From NCBI RefSeq assembly GCF_000334915.1, contig NZ_AMSF01000095.1:62001-126000 (forward strand): a stretch of 64,000 bases of DNA. The letters are read 5' to 3'. A program made the translations under genes and the position numbers. The DNA comes from Dyella ginsengisoli LA-4 (GTDB lineage: Bacteria > Pseudomonadota > Gammaproteobacteria > Xanthomonadales > Rhodanobacteraceae). Under the pieces are notes generated by a model. The model was given only the letters and a program-made list of their open reading frames with translations, was not told the DNA's origin and ran no database searches. Positions 36,370 to 46,987 of the stretch are shown here, in pieces; positions within the stretch are counted from its first letter, which is position 1; every line of letters begins with the position of its first letter.

Positions 36370-37481
36370 GCCGATGCCCCAGCGGCCGCACGCACGCGAC
36401 GCGGCTGATACTGGTTGCGGAACATCCACGCCCCGATGCCGAAGGCGACCAGGCTGACCAGCCACATGGGGCCGGAGCCGTGCCAGTGACCCTTGCTGAT
36501 CTGCCCGTTACACAGCGCCAGCAGGTTGTAGTAGAGGAAGAACGCCAGCACCGCCAGCAGCAGCCGGCCGTAGCGCGCCTCGCGCGGGTTCTGCTTCGCC
36601 AGCGGCAGCGACAGCATCATCAGCACCAGCGCCATCACCGGCGAACCCACGCGCCAGGCCAGCTCCGCCCGCGCCTCGTTGGAGTCGGTGCGGGTCAGTG
36701 CCAGGGTGTCCACGTTGTGGATCGGGTTGTTGTCGTCGCCGTCGTCCTGCACGTTGCTCAGCGAGGCATCGTTGCCCTGGTAGCGGATGCGCCGCCAGTT
36801 GTCGCCGCCCAGCGGCACGTCGTACTGCCAGCCGTCGCGCAGGCCGAGGAAGCGGCCCCCGCCGTCGCTTTCCTGGAACAGCTGGCCGTGCTTGCCGGTG
36901 ATCAGGCGCAGGTGCACGGTGCCGTCGCTGGACTTGCGTTCGGTGGCGATGAACGTACGGCCGAGCTGGCTGCCGTCGCGGCTGAGCGAATCGACGAAGA
37001 TCACCCCATCCTTGCCCGGCAGTTCGGTGAAACGCCCCGCGTCGAGGCCGGCGGCGATCACCGAGCGGTTGGCCGCGTCGATCAGCGCGGCGGACGTGTT
37101 CGAGGCCCACGGCCCCAGCCACAGCGACACCATGCCCACCGCCAGCGCGATGCCGACCGCGAGCATCGCCACCGGACGGAGCAGGCCGCGGGCGCCCATG
37201 CCGGAGGAGGCCAGCACGTGCATCTCGCTCTCGCGATACATCCGCCCCATCGCCCACAACGCGCCGACGTAGCCGGACAGCGGCAGCAGGTTGGAGAGGC
37301 CGTCGAGCATGTTCAGCCCCAGCACCTGGAACATCACGCTGGCCGGATAGCTGCCGTTGGCCACCTGCTGCAGCACGTGGGCGAAGGTGCTGCCGGCCAG
37401 CACCGTGACCAGCACGATGGCGGTGGCCGCCATGGTCTGGCCCAGCTCACGCAGGAAGTAACGGTCGAGGATGCTCAGCAT
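36366..37481 (-). CDS. lptF: LPS export ABC transporter permease LptF
   Basis: A 371-residue permease paired with LptG. The start MLSILDRYFLRELGQTMAAT matches LptF; an earlier start 18 codons upstream is rejected. Helices surround LPLSGYVGALWAMGRMYRESEM and SSGMGARGLLRPVAML. The central periplasmic jellyroll (about 130-270) and the C-terminal helices with PLAKQNPREARYGRLLLAVL complete the fold. It is divergent from pepA with 99 bases between, the conserved gammaproteobacterial arrangement. Confidence 0.95.
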   Translation of the reverse strand: MLSILDRYFLRELGQTMAATAIVLVTVLAGSTFAHVLQQVANGSYPASVMFQVLGLNMLDGLSNLLPLSGYVGALWAMGRMYRESEMHVLASSGMGARGLLRPVAMLAVGIALAVGMVSLWLGPWASNTSAALIDAANRSVIAAGLDAGRFTELPGKDGVIFVDSLSRDGSQLGRTFIATERKSSDGTVHLRLITGKHGQLFQESDGGGRFLGLRDGWQYDVPLGGDNWRRIRYQGNDASLSNVQDDGDDNNPIHNVDTLALTRTDSNEARAELAWRVGSPVMALVLMMLSLPLAKQNPREARYGRLLLAVLAFFLYYNLLALCNGQISKGHWHGSGPMWLVSLVAFGIGAWMFRNQYQPRRVRAAAGASA

Positions 37482-37580
37482 GCGATAGAATCGGGGGCTT
37501 GCGCCGGGGTCCTTCGGGGCGTCGGCAAACCGCAAGTCTAGCCTGTCCGGCGATGCCGGCGCCTACTGCAGGACCCTTAC

Positions 37581-39074
37581 ATGACGCTCCAGTTCAGCCT
37601 TGCCTCCGCCTCCCCCGAAACCGTCGAAACCGCCTGCGTGGTGGTCGGCGTATACGAAGGCGGCGTGCTCACCAGCGCCGCGGCGCGTATCGACAGCGCG
37701 GCCGAGGGTGCGATCAAGCGGCAGGTGGAGAGCGGCGACATCACCGGCAAGGGCGGCAGTGCCGCCGTGCTGTTCGCGCCGGCCGGCGTGACCGCCCGGC
37801 GCGTGCTGGTGGTCGGGCTGGGCCAGCAGAAGGCCTTCGATGCCGCCCGCTTCCAGCGCGTCCACGCCGACGCGGCCCGTGCGCTGGGCCGGCTGCCGGT
37901 GGACAGCGCAGTGTCCTACCTGAGCGAGATCGACGTGCCCGGTCGCGATGCGACCTGGCGCCTGCGCACCGCCGTGCTGGCCACCGACCACGCCAGCTAC
38001 CGCTACACCGCGACGTTCAAGCCGCGCGAGAAGAGCGCGCAGCCGGAACTGGCCAGCATGGCGTTCGCCGGCAACGCCGACGCACAGGCCGGCCTGGACC
38101 AGGGCGTGGCGATCGCCGAGGGCGTGCGCTTCGCCCGCGAGCTGGCCAACCTGCCGCCGAACATCTGCAACCCGGCCTACATCGCCAGCCAGGCGCAGGC
38201 CTTCGCGGCCGAGCACGCCGACACGGTGAGCTGCCGCGTGCTCGACCACGAGGAGATGGAAAAGCTCGGCTTCGGCTCGCTGCTCGCGGTCGGCCGCGGC
38301 TCGACCAACCGGCCCAAGCTGGTGGCACTGGAGTACGCCGGCGGCGCCGAGGGCGACAAGCCCTACGCCTTCGTCGGCAAGGGCATCACCTTCGACTCCG
38401 GCGGCATCAGCCTCAAGCCCGGTGCCGGCATGGAAGAGATGAAGTTCGACATGGGCGGCGCCGCCGGCGTGCTCGGCGGCTTCGTCGCGGCGGTGAAGCT
38501 GGGCGTGAAGCTCAACCTGGTCTGCGTGGTGCCGGCGGCGGAGAACATGCCCGACGGCGACAGCTACCGTCCCAGCGACGTGCTGACCAGCCTGTCCGGC
38601 CTCACCATCGAGGTGCTCAACACCGACGCCGAGGGCCGCCTGATCCTCTGCGACGCACTGACCTGGACCGTGCAGACCTACCAGCCGCAGGCGATCGTCG
38701 ACGCGGCCACCCTCACCGGCGCCTGCGTGATCGCGCTGGGCAAGCACGCCACCGGCCTGATGAGCAAGCACGACGACCTCGCCGCCGAGCTGCTCGCCGC
38801 CGGCGAAGCCACGCTCGACCGCGCCTGGCGCCTGCCGCTGTGGGACGACTACCAGACCCAGCTCGAGTCCGGCTTCGCCGACGTCGCCAACATCGGCGGC
38901 AAGAGCGCCGGTGCGATCACCGCCGGCTGCTTCCTCTCGCGCTTCACCGAGGGCCAGCGCTGGGCGCACCTGGACATCGCCGGCACTGCATGGGACGAGG
39001 GTCGCAAGGGCCTGGCCACCGGCCGCCCGGTACCGCTGCTGGCGCAGTGGCTGCTGGACCGCAGCGAGAAGTGA
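37581..39074 (+). CDS. pepA: Leucyl aminopeptidase (M17)
   Basis: A 497-residue dinuclear-metal cytosolic aminopeptidase. The metal and active-site motifs are VGKGITFDSGGISLKPG, KFDMGGAAGVLG and NTDAEGRLILCDAL. Length matches E. coli PepA (503), which also has DNA-binding roles in XerCD recombination and carAB control. The ATG at 37581 has no strong ribosome site. The stop lies just inside the left arm of a large inverted-repeat element. Confidence 0.96.
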   Translation: MTLQFSLASASPETVETACVVVGVYEGGVLTSAAARIDSAAEGAIKRQVESGDITGKGGSAAVLFAPAGVTARRVLVVGLGQQKAFDAARFQRVHADAARALGRLPVDSAVSYLSEIDVPGRDATWRLRTAVLATDHASYRYTATFKPREKSAQPELASMAFAGNADAQAGLDQGVAIAEGVRFARELANLPPNICNPAYIASQAQAFAAEHADTVSCRVLDHEEMEKLGFGSLLAVGRGSTNRPKLVALEYAGGAEGDKPYAFVGKGITFDSGGISLKPGAGMEEMKFDMGGAAGVLGGFVAAVKLGVKLNLVCVVPAAENMPDGDSYRPSDVLTSLSGLTIEVLNTDAEGRLILCDALTWTVQTYQPQAIVDAATLTGACVIALGKHATGLMSKHDDLAAELLAAGEATLDRAWRLPLWDDYQTQLESGFADVANIGGKSAGAITAGCFLSRFTEGQRWAHLDIAGTAWDEGRKGLATGRPVPLLAQWLLDRSEK

Positions 39075-39235
39075 GTGGAGAGGAGTGAGGAGTGAGAGAA
39101 CGGCGTAGAGCAGCACGCCAGTCCCACGCCTCACTCCCTTTCATCGCGCCACGCAGCGAGGCTGCGGACCCAAAGCCCCATGCTCGCCGCACGCTGCTCT
39201 TCTCTCACTTCTCACTCCTAGTTACTCACTCCTCG
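39071..39235. repeat. Large imperfect inverted-repeat element between pepA and holC
   Basis: The left arm (39071-39114, with GGAGTGAGAGAA and AGAGCAGC) and the right arm (39193-39235, with GCTGCTCT and TCTCTCACTTCTCACTCC) are imperfect complements of about 40 bases around a 78-base loop. One arm is made of GAGTGAG-type purine repeats. It fills nearly the whole gap between pepA and holC and overlaps the pepA stop. Its architecture resembles the element at 12816-12954. Confidence 0.75.
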
Positions 39236-39240
39236 CCCCT

Positions 39241-39663
39241 ATGCCCCGCGCCGACTTCTACCTGATCGACAAGCCGCGCTTCCGCGAGCAGCCGCTGTTG
39301 CTGGTGTGCGAGCTGGCCAAGCGCGCGTACGCGGCACAGCAGCCGGCGCTGGTGCTGTGCCGGGACTTCGAACAGGCTGAGGCGCTGGACGAGCTGCTGT
39401 GGGATTTCGACGAGGACGCGTTCATCCCGCACCAGCTCGCCGGTGACGACGACGACGCGCAGACCGCGGTGCTGCTGGTGCCGCCGGGTATCGAGACACC
39501 GGATCGCCCGCTGCTGATCAACCTGCGCGAACAGCGTGCGGAAGGACGCTACGAGCGCGTGCTGGAAGTGGTGGCAGCCGATCCGGCCGAACGCGAGGGA
39601 TCGCGGCAGCGCTGGCGCGAGTACGCCGGGCTGGGCTTCACCGTCAACAAGTTCGACATGTGA
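39241..39663 (+). CDS. holC: DNA polymerase III chi subunit
   Basis: A 140-residue protein matching HolC: ADFYLIDKPRFREQPLLLVCELAKRA at the start and LWDFDEDAFIPHQL, the interaction region, and the later GIETPDRPLLINLRE. Chi links the clamp-loader complex to single-strand-binding protein through the SSB C-terminus. Gene order pepA-holC is typical of gammaproteobacteria. Its usual downstream neighbour valS is absent; a hybrid kinase gene converges on it with 13 bases between. Confidence 0.93.
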   Translation: MPRADFYLIDKPRFREQPLLLVCELAKRAYAAQQPALVLCRDFEQAEALDELLWDFDEDAFIPHQLAGDDDDAQTAVLLVPPGIETPDRPLLINLREQRAEGRYERVLEVVAADPAEREGSRQRWREYAGLGFTVNKFDM

Positions 39664-39676
39664 CCGGCCGGCCGCC

Positions 39677-42600
39677 TCAGGCGGTCGGCTGATCGGCACG
39701 GCCTGCGCGCAGTGCCACCGCCGCCAGGGTGTCCTCGATGGCCCGCGCCAGCTGGGCGCCGGACACCGGCTTGCGCACGAATCCGTCCATGCCCGCCGCA
39801 CGCGTGCGGGCTTCGTCGCCGGCCACCGAGCGTGCGGTGATCGCCACGATCGGAAGATAGGCGCCCACCGGCTCGCGCTGGCGCACCAGCCGGGCCACCT
39901 GGAAACCGTCGACGCCGGGCAGGTCAAGATCGAGCAGCATCAGGTCGAAGCTGGCCGTGCTCAGCTCGGCCAGCGCGGCAAGGCCGTGCGCCACGCCGGT
40001 CACGCGATGACCCTGCGCTTCCAGCAGGCCACGGATCACCGACGCGACGATTGCATCGTCCTCCACCAGCAACACCCGGCAGGACGGCCGGCCGCCGGCG
40101 TCGACGACCGGCATCACCGGTTCCGCCAGCTCATCCTCGGGCAACGGCAACGGCAGCCGCACGCTGAACACGCTGCCGATGGTCAGCCGCGACTCGAGAT
40201 CGATGGCGCCGCCCATCAGGGTGACCAGTTCGCGGCAGATCGCCAGACCCAGCCCACTGCCGGCACGGCGCAGCGGCCCCTCGGCCTGCTCGAAGCGCTG
40301 GAACAGCCGCGACTGGCTCGCTTCGGGAATGCCCGGGCCGGTATCGCGCACGCTGAACTCCACGCCCCCGGGCAGCGGTCGCGCGGCCAGCGTGACGCGC
40401 CCGCGCTCGGTGAACTTCACCGCGTTGCCGGTGAGGTTGAGCAGGATCTGCTTGATCCGCATCGCGTCGCCCACCAGGCGGCCCGGCAAACCCGCCGCTG
40501 CCTCCAGGGTGAAACCGATGCCCTTGCCGCGCGCCTGCGCCGCAGTCATGCGGGCCACATCCTGCAGCAGCTCGTAGGGATCGAACGGCGCCAGCTCCAG
40601 TTCCAGCCGCCCGGCCTCGATGCGCGCCAGGTCCAGCGCGTCGTTGAGCAGCTTCAACAGCATCGCGCCGGAGCGCTGCATGGCCTGGGCGTACTCGCTC
40701 TGCTCGGGCTTGAGCGGAGTGGACAGCAACAGCTCGGCCATGCCCATCACCCCGGTCATCGGCGTGCGGATCTCGTGGCTCAGCGTGGCGAGGAAGCGGG
40801 TCTTCGCCGCGCTGGCCTGCTCGGCCAGCTGACGCTGCTGCTCGGAGAGGTCCAGCCGATGACGCTGGTCCACTCGACGCTGCCACAGCTTCAGCGTCAG
40901 CATCGCCAACAGCAGCAGTCCGATGGCGTAGCCGAACCAGGCCCACCAGCGCTCCCACGGCGGCGCGTCGACCCGGATGTTCAACGGCGCGGACAGCTCG
41001 GTCCAGCGACCGTTCGCCCCGGCTCCCATCACGTCCAGCGTGTAGTTGCCCGGCTCCAGCGCGGCAAACTCGCGCTCGCCGCGATTGCCCACGTCGACCC
41101 AGTTGCCGTCCAGCCCGGACAGGCGGAAGCGGTAGTGATTGGCCGCCGGATCGATGTAGGAATAGAGCCGCGCGACCACGCCAAGCTCGCGGTCGTGCCA
41201 GCCCACATGGAGCACGCCCGACACCGGCAGATCGACCAGACGACCGTTGCGGCGCACGTGCACCCCGGTGATCTGCAACGGTGCGGCGCCGTCCTGTTCG
41301 GTGATGCGGTCGGGGTTGAACCCCACCACGCCGCCGAAGGTCGGCGCGTAGATGGTGCCGTCGGCCAGGCGGCTGTAGCCGCGGAAGAACTCGCCGTTGG
41401 CCAGTCCGTCCTGCAGGCCCATCTGGCGGAAGCGACCGGTATCGGGGTTGTAGCGCCACAGGCCGTCGCTGCCGAAGATCCACACGCGGCGATGCGCGTC
41501 GATGCGCAGGTCCACCACGTTGATCGACGGCCAGCCCTGGTCGGCCAGCACGCGCCGGTCCAGCCGCAAGCCGTCGCGGGCCAGCTGGTAATGCTCCAGG
41601 CCATCGGGCCGGGCCAGCCAGAAGCCGTCGGGCGAGGTGTCGAAGGCATTCACCGCCTGGCTGTTGTCCACGCCGGGCACCGGCTCGAAGTGGTCGTGGC
41701 TGGCGTCGAGACGGTACAGACCGCCGTCGCCGGCGTACCAGAACACGCCGAAACGCAGCGTCATCTGGCTGCCCCAGCGCGCGCGGTCGTCGCCGCCGAC
41801 GATCGCCACCGGGCTGACCGCCAGCGTCTTCGGATCGATGCGGAACAGGCCCTGGTTGAAAGTGCGCACGTACAGGCGGCCGTCCGGCCCGGCCTCCACC
41901 TCCAGCGGATTCTTGAGGACGCGCTGCTCCGGATCGACCTGGTCGACGTGGCCGTCGCGGTAGCGGTAGAACGAGCCCTTGGTGGCGATCCACAGGTTGT
42001 GATCGACATCCTCGGTCATGCCGACCACGTCGCCATGCAGGCCGGAGATCACGTGCTGCACCCGTCCGGTGGACGGATCGAGCTTGTCCACCCGGCCGCC
42101 GCGCTCGCCCACCCACACCTGCTCGTCGCGGGCATGCGCCATCGCCGTGGCCATCGAATCGCGCAGGCTGTCCGGATCGTCCGGGATGTGCGTGTAGCGG
42201 CTCATGCCGGACCAGCCCGGCGCGAGGTAGCCGACGCCGCCGTCGTACAGCGCGAACCACAATCCGCCCTCGCGGTCGGCCAGGATCTTCCACACCCAGC
42301 TGCCCGGAAGGTTGCCGTACATCACCGGCCGGTCGATCACCGGAATCAGCGGCTGGTGCGGTGCCGGCTGCAGGAACAGCCCCTTCTGCGTGCCGATCCA
42401 CAGGCGACCGGCCCGGTCGCGCGCGCTGGTCATGATGTTGGTGTCGGGCAGGCCCGGCACATCGAGCGGACGCGCCACGTCGTCGTCGCCGACGAAGAAC
42501 AGGCCGCGGGTCGAGGAAATGCGGATCTCGTCGTCGTCGGCATCACCCTCGATCGACCAGGCATCGATCAGCAGCCCCGGATCCAGGCCTTTGATGGCGC

Positions 42601-43267
42601 GGATGCGGCCGTCCGGATCGCGCCGGAACACGCCGTTCGCGCTGCCGATCCACAGCCGGTCGTGGCGATCCACGTACAGCGCGCCCACCGCTCCGAACCT
42701 GCCGGGGTGGCCATCGACCTGGGGCGGCCGGATGTGGTCGAAATGGCGTCCGTCCGCACGCATGCGGTCCAGCCCCGCCTCGGTGCCGACCCAGATCGTG
42801 CCGCCGGAGCATTCGGCGATGGTCCACACCTTGTCGATCGACAGGCTGGCCGGATCGGCCGGGTCGTGCCGCCAGTGCAGAAAGCCGCCGGTGGTGGGAT
42901 CGTAGCGGTTGAGGCCCGCCTCCAGGCCGCTGGTCCACAGCCGGCCGGCATGATCCACCAGCAGCGCGCCCACGGTGTTGTCCGGCAACGAGGTCGGGTC
43001 GCCGGCGACGTGGTGGAACACCTGGAAGCCGACGCCGTCGTACCGCGCCAGGCCGCCCTTGGTGCCGAACCACATCGCGCCGTCATGGTCCTGCACGACC
43101 GCGTACACGCTGCTGCTCGGCAGGCCGTCGGCGGTACCGAAACGACGGAATTGCGGGGTGGGCAACGCCCCGCCCGCATCGACCGATGTCTCCGGCGCGG
43201 CCGTGTGCGGTGGCGTGACACCCCCACCGGCGAGCAGACCGATCGACATCAGCAACGACAAGAACAT
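39677..43267 (-). CDS. Hybrid sensor histidine kinase with two-component-regulator propeller (paralogue 1)
   Basis: A 1196-residue membrane-bound hybrid kinase. Signal peptide (1-25); periplasmic Reg_prop repeats forming beta-propellers (about 40-690), a Y_Y_Y domain (about 700-765), one membrane helix (about 775-795), HisKA with phospho-acceptor His at about 831 in [11 protein letters not shown], an ATPase domain ([38 protein letters not shown]), and a C-terminal receiver with Asp near 1111 ([12 protein letters not shown]). Unlike the HTCS family of Bacteroidetes there is no AraC output domain, so an unlinked phosphotransfer or regulator is needed. The ATG at 43267 follows AGGGG. It lies downstream of its paralogue. 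Confidence 0.93.
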   Translation of the reverse strand: MFLSLLMSIGLLAGGGVTPPHTAAPETSVDAGGALPTPQFRRFGTADGLPSSSVYAVVQDHDGAMWFGTKGGLARYDGVGFQVFHHVAGDPTSLPDNTVGALLVDHAGRLWTSGLEAGLNRYDPTTGGFLHWRHDPADPASLSIDKVWTIAECSGGTIWVGTEAGLDRMRADGRHFDHIRPPQVDGHPGRFGAVGALYVDRHDRLWIGSANGVFRRDPDGRIRAIKGLDPGLLIDAWSIEGDADDDEIRISSTRGLFFVGDDDVARPLDVPGLPDTNIMTSARDRAGRLWIGTQKGLFLQPAPHQPLIPVIDRPVMYGNLPGSWVWKILADREGGLWFALYDGGVGYLAPGWSGMSRYTHIPDDPDSLRDSMATAMAHARDEQVWVGERGGRVDKLDPSTGRVQHVISGLHGDVVGMTEDVDHNLWIATKGSFYRYRDGHVDQVDPEQRVLKNPLEVEAGPDGRLYVRTFNQGLFRIDPKTLAVSPVAIVGGDDRARWGSQMTLRFGVFWYAGDGGLYRLDASHDHFEPVPGVDNSQAVNAFDTSPDGFWLARPDGLEHYQLARDGLRLDRRVLADQGWPSINVVDLRIDAHRRVWIFGSDGLWRYNPDTGRFRQMGLQDGLANGEFFRGYSRLADGTIYAPTFGGVVGFNPDRITEQDGAAPLQITGVHVRRNGRLVDLPVSGVLHVGWHDRELGVVARLYSYIDPAANHYRFRLSGLDGNWVDVGNRGEREFAALEPGNYTLDVMGAGANGRWTELSAPLNIRVDAPPWERWWAWFGYAIGLLLLAMLTLKLWQRRVDQRHRLDLSEQQRQLAEQASAAKTRFLATLSHEIRTPMTGVMGMAELLLSTPLKPEQSEYAQAMQRSGAMLLKLLNDALDLARIEAGRLELELAPFDPYELLQDVARMTAAQARGKGIGFTLEAAAGLPGRLVGDAMRIKQILLNLTGNAVKFTERGRVTLAARPLPGGVEFSVRDTGPGIPEASQSRLFQRFEQAEGPLRRAGSGLGLAICRELVTLMGGAIDLESRLTIGSVFSVRLPLPLPEDELAEPVMPVVDAGGRPSCRVLLVEDDAIVASVIRGLLEAQGHRVTGVAHGLAALAELSTASFDLMLLDLDLPGVDGFQVARLVRQREPVGAYLPIVAITARSVAGDEARTRAAGMDGFVRKPVSGAQLARAIEDTLAAVALRAGRADQPTA

Positions 43268-43307
43268 GCGATCCCCTTGCGCCCGGGACGACCGGGACGC
43301 AACCGCG

Positions 43308-43318
43308 ATCATGCCAAA
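43308..43318 (-). promoter_or_regulatory. Motif TTTGGCATGAT shared by the two hybrid-kinase upstream regions
   Basis: On the minus strand TTTGGCATGAT lies 41 bases upstream of this kinase's start. The same motif with one change occurs at 46988-46998 upstream of the paralogue. It may be a shared promoter or operator element. The evidence is only the similarity of two sites. Confidence 0.35.
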
Positions 43319-43346
43319 TTGCGCGCTCCCTTACCCGCCTCCGGGA

Positions 43347-46300
43347 TCACGCCGGCACCGCCGCGCTGGCCATCGCCGCCTCCATCGCCCGGGCCAGTTG
43401 GGCGCCGGACAGCGGCTTGCGCAGAAACCCGTCCATCCCGGCCTGGCGAGCACGCAGCTCCTCGTCGCCGCCGGAACGCGCGGTGATCGCCACGATCGCC
43501 AGATGCTCCCGGTCACGCTCGCGTTGGCGGATCAGCCGTGCCAGCTGGAAGCCGTCGAGGCCGGGCAGGTCCAGGTCCAGCAGCAGCACGTCGGGCGGGC
43601 CGCGCTCGAGTTCGGCAAGCGCGGACAAACCATTCGCCACATGCACCACGGCGTGCCCCTGTCGCTCCAGCAGTCCGCGGATCACGGCCGCCACGGTGAT
43701 GTCGTCCTCGACCAGCAGGACCCGCCACGCCGGGGATGGCGACGCCGCCGGCGCAGGCGCGGCCGCGCCCGGCGCCAGCTCGGCCAGCGGCAGGCGCACG
43801 CGGAACGTGCTGCCCTGGCCCAGCCGCGACTCCAGCTCGATCGAGCCGCCCATCAGGGTCACCAGCTCGCGGCAGATCGCCAGCCCCAGACCGCTGCCCG
43901 CGCGTCGCTGCGGCCCTTCGGCCTGCTCGAAGCGACCGAACAGGCGCGACTGGCTGGCCTCGGGAATGCCCGGGCCGGTATCGCTGACGCTGAACATCAC
44001 GCCGCCGGCGATGCGCTGCCCGCGCAGCGTGATGCTGCCGTGCTCGGTGAACTTCACTGCGTTGGTCGCCAGGTTCAGCAGGATCTGCTCGATGCGCAGC
44101 ATGTCGCCCATCAGCGAGGCCGGCAGGTCGGCGGCGATCTCCAGCCGGAAATCGATGTCCTTGGCACGCGCCTGCCCATCGACCAGTCGCGCCACGTCGT
44201 CCAGCAGCTGGCGCGGCGCGAAGGGTGCCGGCTCGAGCTCGAAACGGCCGGCCTCGATGCGGGCCAGATCCAGCGCGTCGTTGAGCAGCTTCAGCAGCAT
44301 CGTGCCGGAACGCTGCATGGCCTGCGCGTACTCGCGCTGGCCGGGTTGCAACGGCGTGGCCAGCAGCAGCTCGGCCATGCCGATCACGCCGGTCATCGGG
44401 GTGCGGATCTCGTGGCTCAGCGTGGCCAGGAACTGCGTCTTGGCCGCGTTCGCCTGCTCGGCCAGCAATCGCTGCTGCTCGGCCATCTGCATGCGGTGCC
44501 GCTGCGCCTCGCGCCGCCGCCAGGCCAGTGCCAGCGCCACCGCGCCAGCCACCGCGACGAGGGCGTAGCCCGCCCAGGCCCACCACCGGTCCCAAGGCGG
44601 TGCCTGCACATGGATCGCCAGCGGCACGGTGAGCCGGCCCCACGGCCCGTCCGGCCCGGCCGCCATCACCTGCAGGGTGTAGTCGCCCGGGCGCAGGCCG
44701 GCGAATTCGCGCTCGCCGTGCGCACCGACATCCACCCAGTCGTGATCGAGCCCGACCAGGCGGAAGTGATAGCGGTTACCCGCCGGATTCACGAACGAGG
44801 CGACCCGCGCCTGCACGCGCAGGTCGCGGTCGCGCCAGCCCAGGTCGAGCTGCCGCAGGCCCTCGCCGGAAAGCGTGCGGGGATCCCGCCCGCGGACGCT
44901 GATCGCCGCCAGCGATACCGGCGGCGCCTGCGTCGGCACGCTGCGGCTGTCCAGTTGCTCCGGATCGAAGCCGACCACGCCGCCGTGCGTGGGGGCGTAC
45001 ACCGGCCCGCCCGCCACCGGCTGTGCGACGCCGCCGAGGAACTCGCCGTTCATCAGGCCGTCCTCGGCGCCGAGACGATGCAGCCGGGTCGCGCCGGGCT
45101 CCAGTCGCCACAGGCCGGTCTCGGTGAAGATCCACAGCGCGCCGCTGGCGTCCTCGTACACGTCGCGCACCACCGGCGCCCGCCAGCCGTTCGATGCATC
45201 GACCACGCGATCGCGGGTGGCGCGGTGATCGTTCCAGCGGTAATGCTCGAGCCGATCCTGCCGGATCAGCCAGAAGCCGGCCGTGTCGAACGACAGGCCC
45301 TGCACGTCCTCGCCGCGCGGCACACCGGGCACGAAAGCCATCCGGCCCAGCGCCGCATCCCAGTGCATCACGCCCTCGTGATTGGCGTACCAGAGTACGC
45401 CGTCGGCCAGGCCCAGCGCGGCCGGGCGCAGGTCGGGCTGGTTCGCATCCGGCGGCATCGGCACCGGCGTGATCGCCTGCGTCCGCGTGTCGATGCGCAC
45501 GATCGCCGCGCCGGACACCGTGGCATAAAGCACGCCCGGCCCGCCGCTGGCGAGGATCTCCGGCCGCTTCAGCCAGCGCCGCTGCGGATCGACCACCTGC
45601 CTGCGGCCGTCCGCATAGCGCTCAAGCAGGCCGCGCAGGGTGAACCACAGCGCGCCGTCCTGCTCGACCATCGCGACCGGATCGGTCTTCAGATCCGACA
45701 GCACGTGCTCGACCTTGCCGGTGACCGGATCGAGCCGGTCGATGCGTCCGGGCTCGCCGATCCACAGCGTGCCGTCGGCCGCCGGAGCCACGCCGGAGGC
45801 CAGGCTGTCGCTGAGGCTGTCCGGGTCGTCCGGCACATGGGTGAAGCGCGCGAAGTTCTGCCAGTTCGGCGGCAGATAGGCCACGCCGCCGTCGTAGAAG
45901 GTCAGCCACAGGCCGCCCTCGCGATCGGCCAGCACACGCCAGGTCCACTCCCCGGGCAGGCCGCCGACCAGCAGCGGCTGGCGGTGGAACGCGTGCAGTC
46001 CGCTGCGCGGATCGTCCAGCACCACGCCGTGCAGGGTGGCCATCCACAGGCGGCCGGCGCGATCGCGCGTGCTGGCGAACACGTAGCTCGGCGCCATCTG
46101 CGCCGCGGTGTAGGCCGGCTGCGCCACGCCGTCGACGATCCGGTACAGGCCGAACTTGGTGCCGATGCGCAGGTCGGCACCGCTGCCCTCGATGCGCCAG
46201 ATCTGGTTCGGCTTGTCGCTGGGGTTGTGCACCGGCACGCGCTCGATGTGCCCGTCCGGCGAGCGCTTCAGCAACACGCCGGACCAGGTGCCGATCCACA

Positions 46301-46904
46301 GCGTGCCGTCCGCTTGCGCGCGCAGCGCGCCGACCACCGTATCGCGGGTACCCGGCTTGCCGTCGAACGCCGCCAGGTAAGATACGTGGGCCAGCGAGCG
46401 GCCATCGGCCGAAAGGTGATCCAGCCCCGACGCGGTACCGATCCACAGGCTGCGGTCCGGCGCCAGCGCGAGGGAATAGATGACGTCGTCGGACAGGCTG
46501 TCCGCGCGCCTGTCATCGTGACGCCAGTGGCGCACCCGACCGGTCGCCGGATCGAGCCGGTCCAGGCCGGCATCGCCGGTGCCGATCCACACCGTGCCGT
46601 CGCCCGCGTCCACCAGCTGGGTGACGTCCTGGCTGCCCAGCGAAGCCGGATCGTCCGGCTCGTGCACCCAGGTGGTGAAGCCGACGCCGTCGTAGCGGCT
46701 CACACCGCCCGAGCCGCCGAACCACATCATGCCGTCGCGGTCCTGCATCACCGCGTTCACCGCCGCTCCCGGCAAGCCGTCGGCGATGCCGTAGCGACGG
46801 AACTGTGGCGTAGCCAGCGGCGGAGCCGCCGGGCGGGCAGTGGCTGGCGCGCTTCCCGCGGTCGCGGCCAGGGCGAGCATCCATCCGAACAACAACGACA
46901 CCAT
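43347..46904 (-). CDS. Hybrid sensor histidine kinase with two-component-regulator propeller (paralogue 2)
   Basis: A 1185-residue kinase with the same layout as paralogue 1: signal peptide (1-22), propeller repeats (about 35-690; e.g. [18 protein letters not shown]), Y_Y_Y domain, membrane helix at about 775-795, HisKA with His near 831 ([11 protein letters not shown]), ATPase motifs ([38 protein letters not shown]) and a receiver with Asp near 1110 ([12 protein letters not shown]). The ATG at 46904 is preferred, having AGGGG six bases upstream; an ATG two codons earlier abuts that site. The kinase domains are nearly identical to paralogue 1 while the sensors differ, implying different ligands. 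Confidence 0.93.
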   Translation of the reverse strand: MVSLLFGWMLALAATAGSAPATARPAAPPLATPQFRRYGIADGLPGAAVNAVMQDRDGMMWFGGSGGVSRYDGVGFTTWVHEPDDPASLGSQDVTQLVDAGDGTVWIGTGDAGLDRLDPATGRVRHWRHDDRRADSLSDDVIYSLALAPDRSLWIGTASGLDHLSADGRSLAHVSYLAAFDGKPGTRDTVVGALRAQADGTLWIGTWSGVLLKRSPDGHIERVPVHNPSDKPNQIWRIEGSGADLRIGTKFGLYRIVDGVAQPAYTAAQMAPSYVFASTRDRAGRLWMATLHGVVLDDPRSGLHAFHRQPLLVGGLPGEWTWRVLADREGGLWLTFYDGGVAYLPPNWQNFARFTHVPDDPDSLSDSLASGVAPAADGTLWIGEPGRIDRLDPVTGKVEHVLSDLKTDPVAMVEQDGALWFTLRGLLERYADGRRQVVDPQRRWLKRPEILASGGPGVLYATVSGAAIVRIDTRTQAITPVPMPPDANQPDLRPAALGLADGVLWYANHEGVMHWDAALGRMAFVPGVPRGEDVQGLSFDTAGFWLIRQDRLEHYRWNDHRATRDRVVDASNGWRAPVVRDVYEDASGALWIFTETGLWRLEPGATRLHRLGAEDGLMNGEFLGGVAQPVAGGPVYAPTHGGVVGFDPEQLDSRSVPTQAPPVSLAAISVRGRDPRTLSGEGLRQLDLGWRDRDLRVQARVASFVNPAGNRYHFRLVGLDHDWVDVGAHGEREFAGLRPGDYTLQVMAAGPDGPWGRLTVPLAIHVQAPPWDRWWAWAGYALVAVAGAVALALAWRRREAQRHRMQMAEQQRLLAEQANAAKTQFLATLSHEIRTPMTGVIGMAELLLATPLQPGQREYAQAMQRSGTMLLKLLNDALDLARIEAGRFELEPAPFAPRQLLDDVARLVDGQARAKDIDFRLEIAADLPASLMGDMLRIEQILLNLATNAVKFTEHGSITLRGQRIAGGVMFSVSDTGPGIPEASQSRLFGRFEQAEGPQRRAGSGLGLAICRELVTLMGGSIELESRLGQGSTFRVRLPLAELAPGAAAPAPAASPSPAWRVLLVEDDITVAAVIRGLLERQGHAVVHVANGLSALAELERGPPDVLLLDLDLPGLDGFQLARLIRQRERDREHLAIVAITARSGGDEELRARQAGMDGFLRKPLSGAQLARAMEAAMASAAVPA

Positions 46905-46987
46905 GAGCATCCCCTGCTGGCGCGCGGCGCTTTCCGGCTCCCCGACAACGCGGACGAGCCACGCTTCATCACCGGCGCAAGCCCGGA

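Noticed and set aside
43268-43346. A TGGCAT...TTGC pattern upstream of hybrid kinase paralogue 1 as a sigma-54 promoter.
   Set aside because: The spacing between the two elements is 8 rather than 5 bases and the -24 box is imperfect.
39677-46904. The two hybrid kinases as HTCS regulators of Bacteroidetes type.
   Set aside because: They end in a receiver domain and have no AraC DNA-binding domain.
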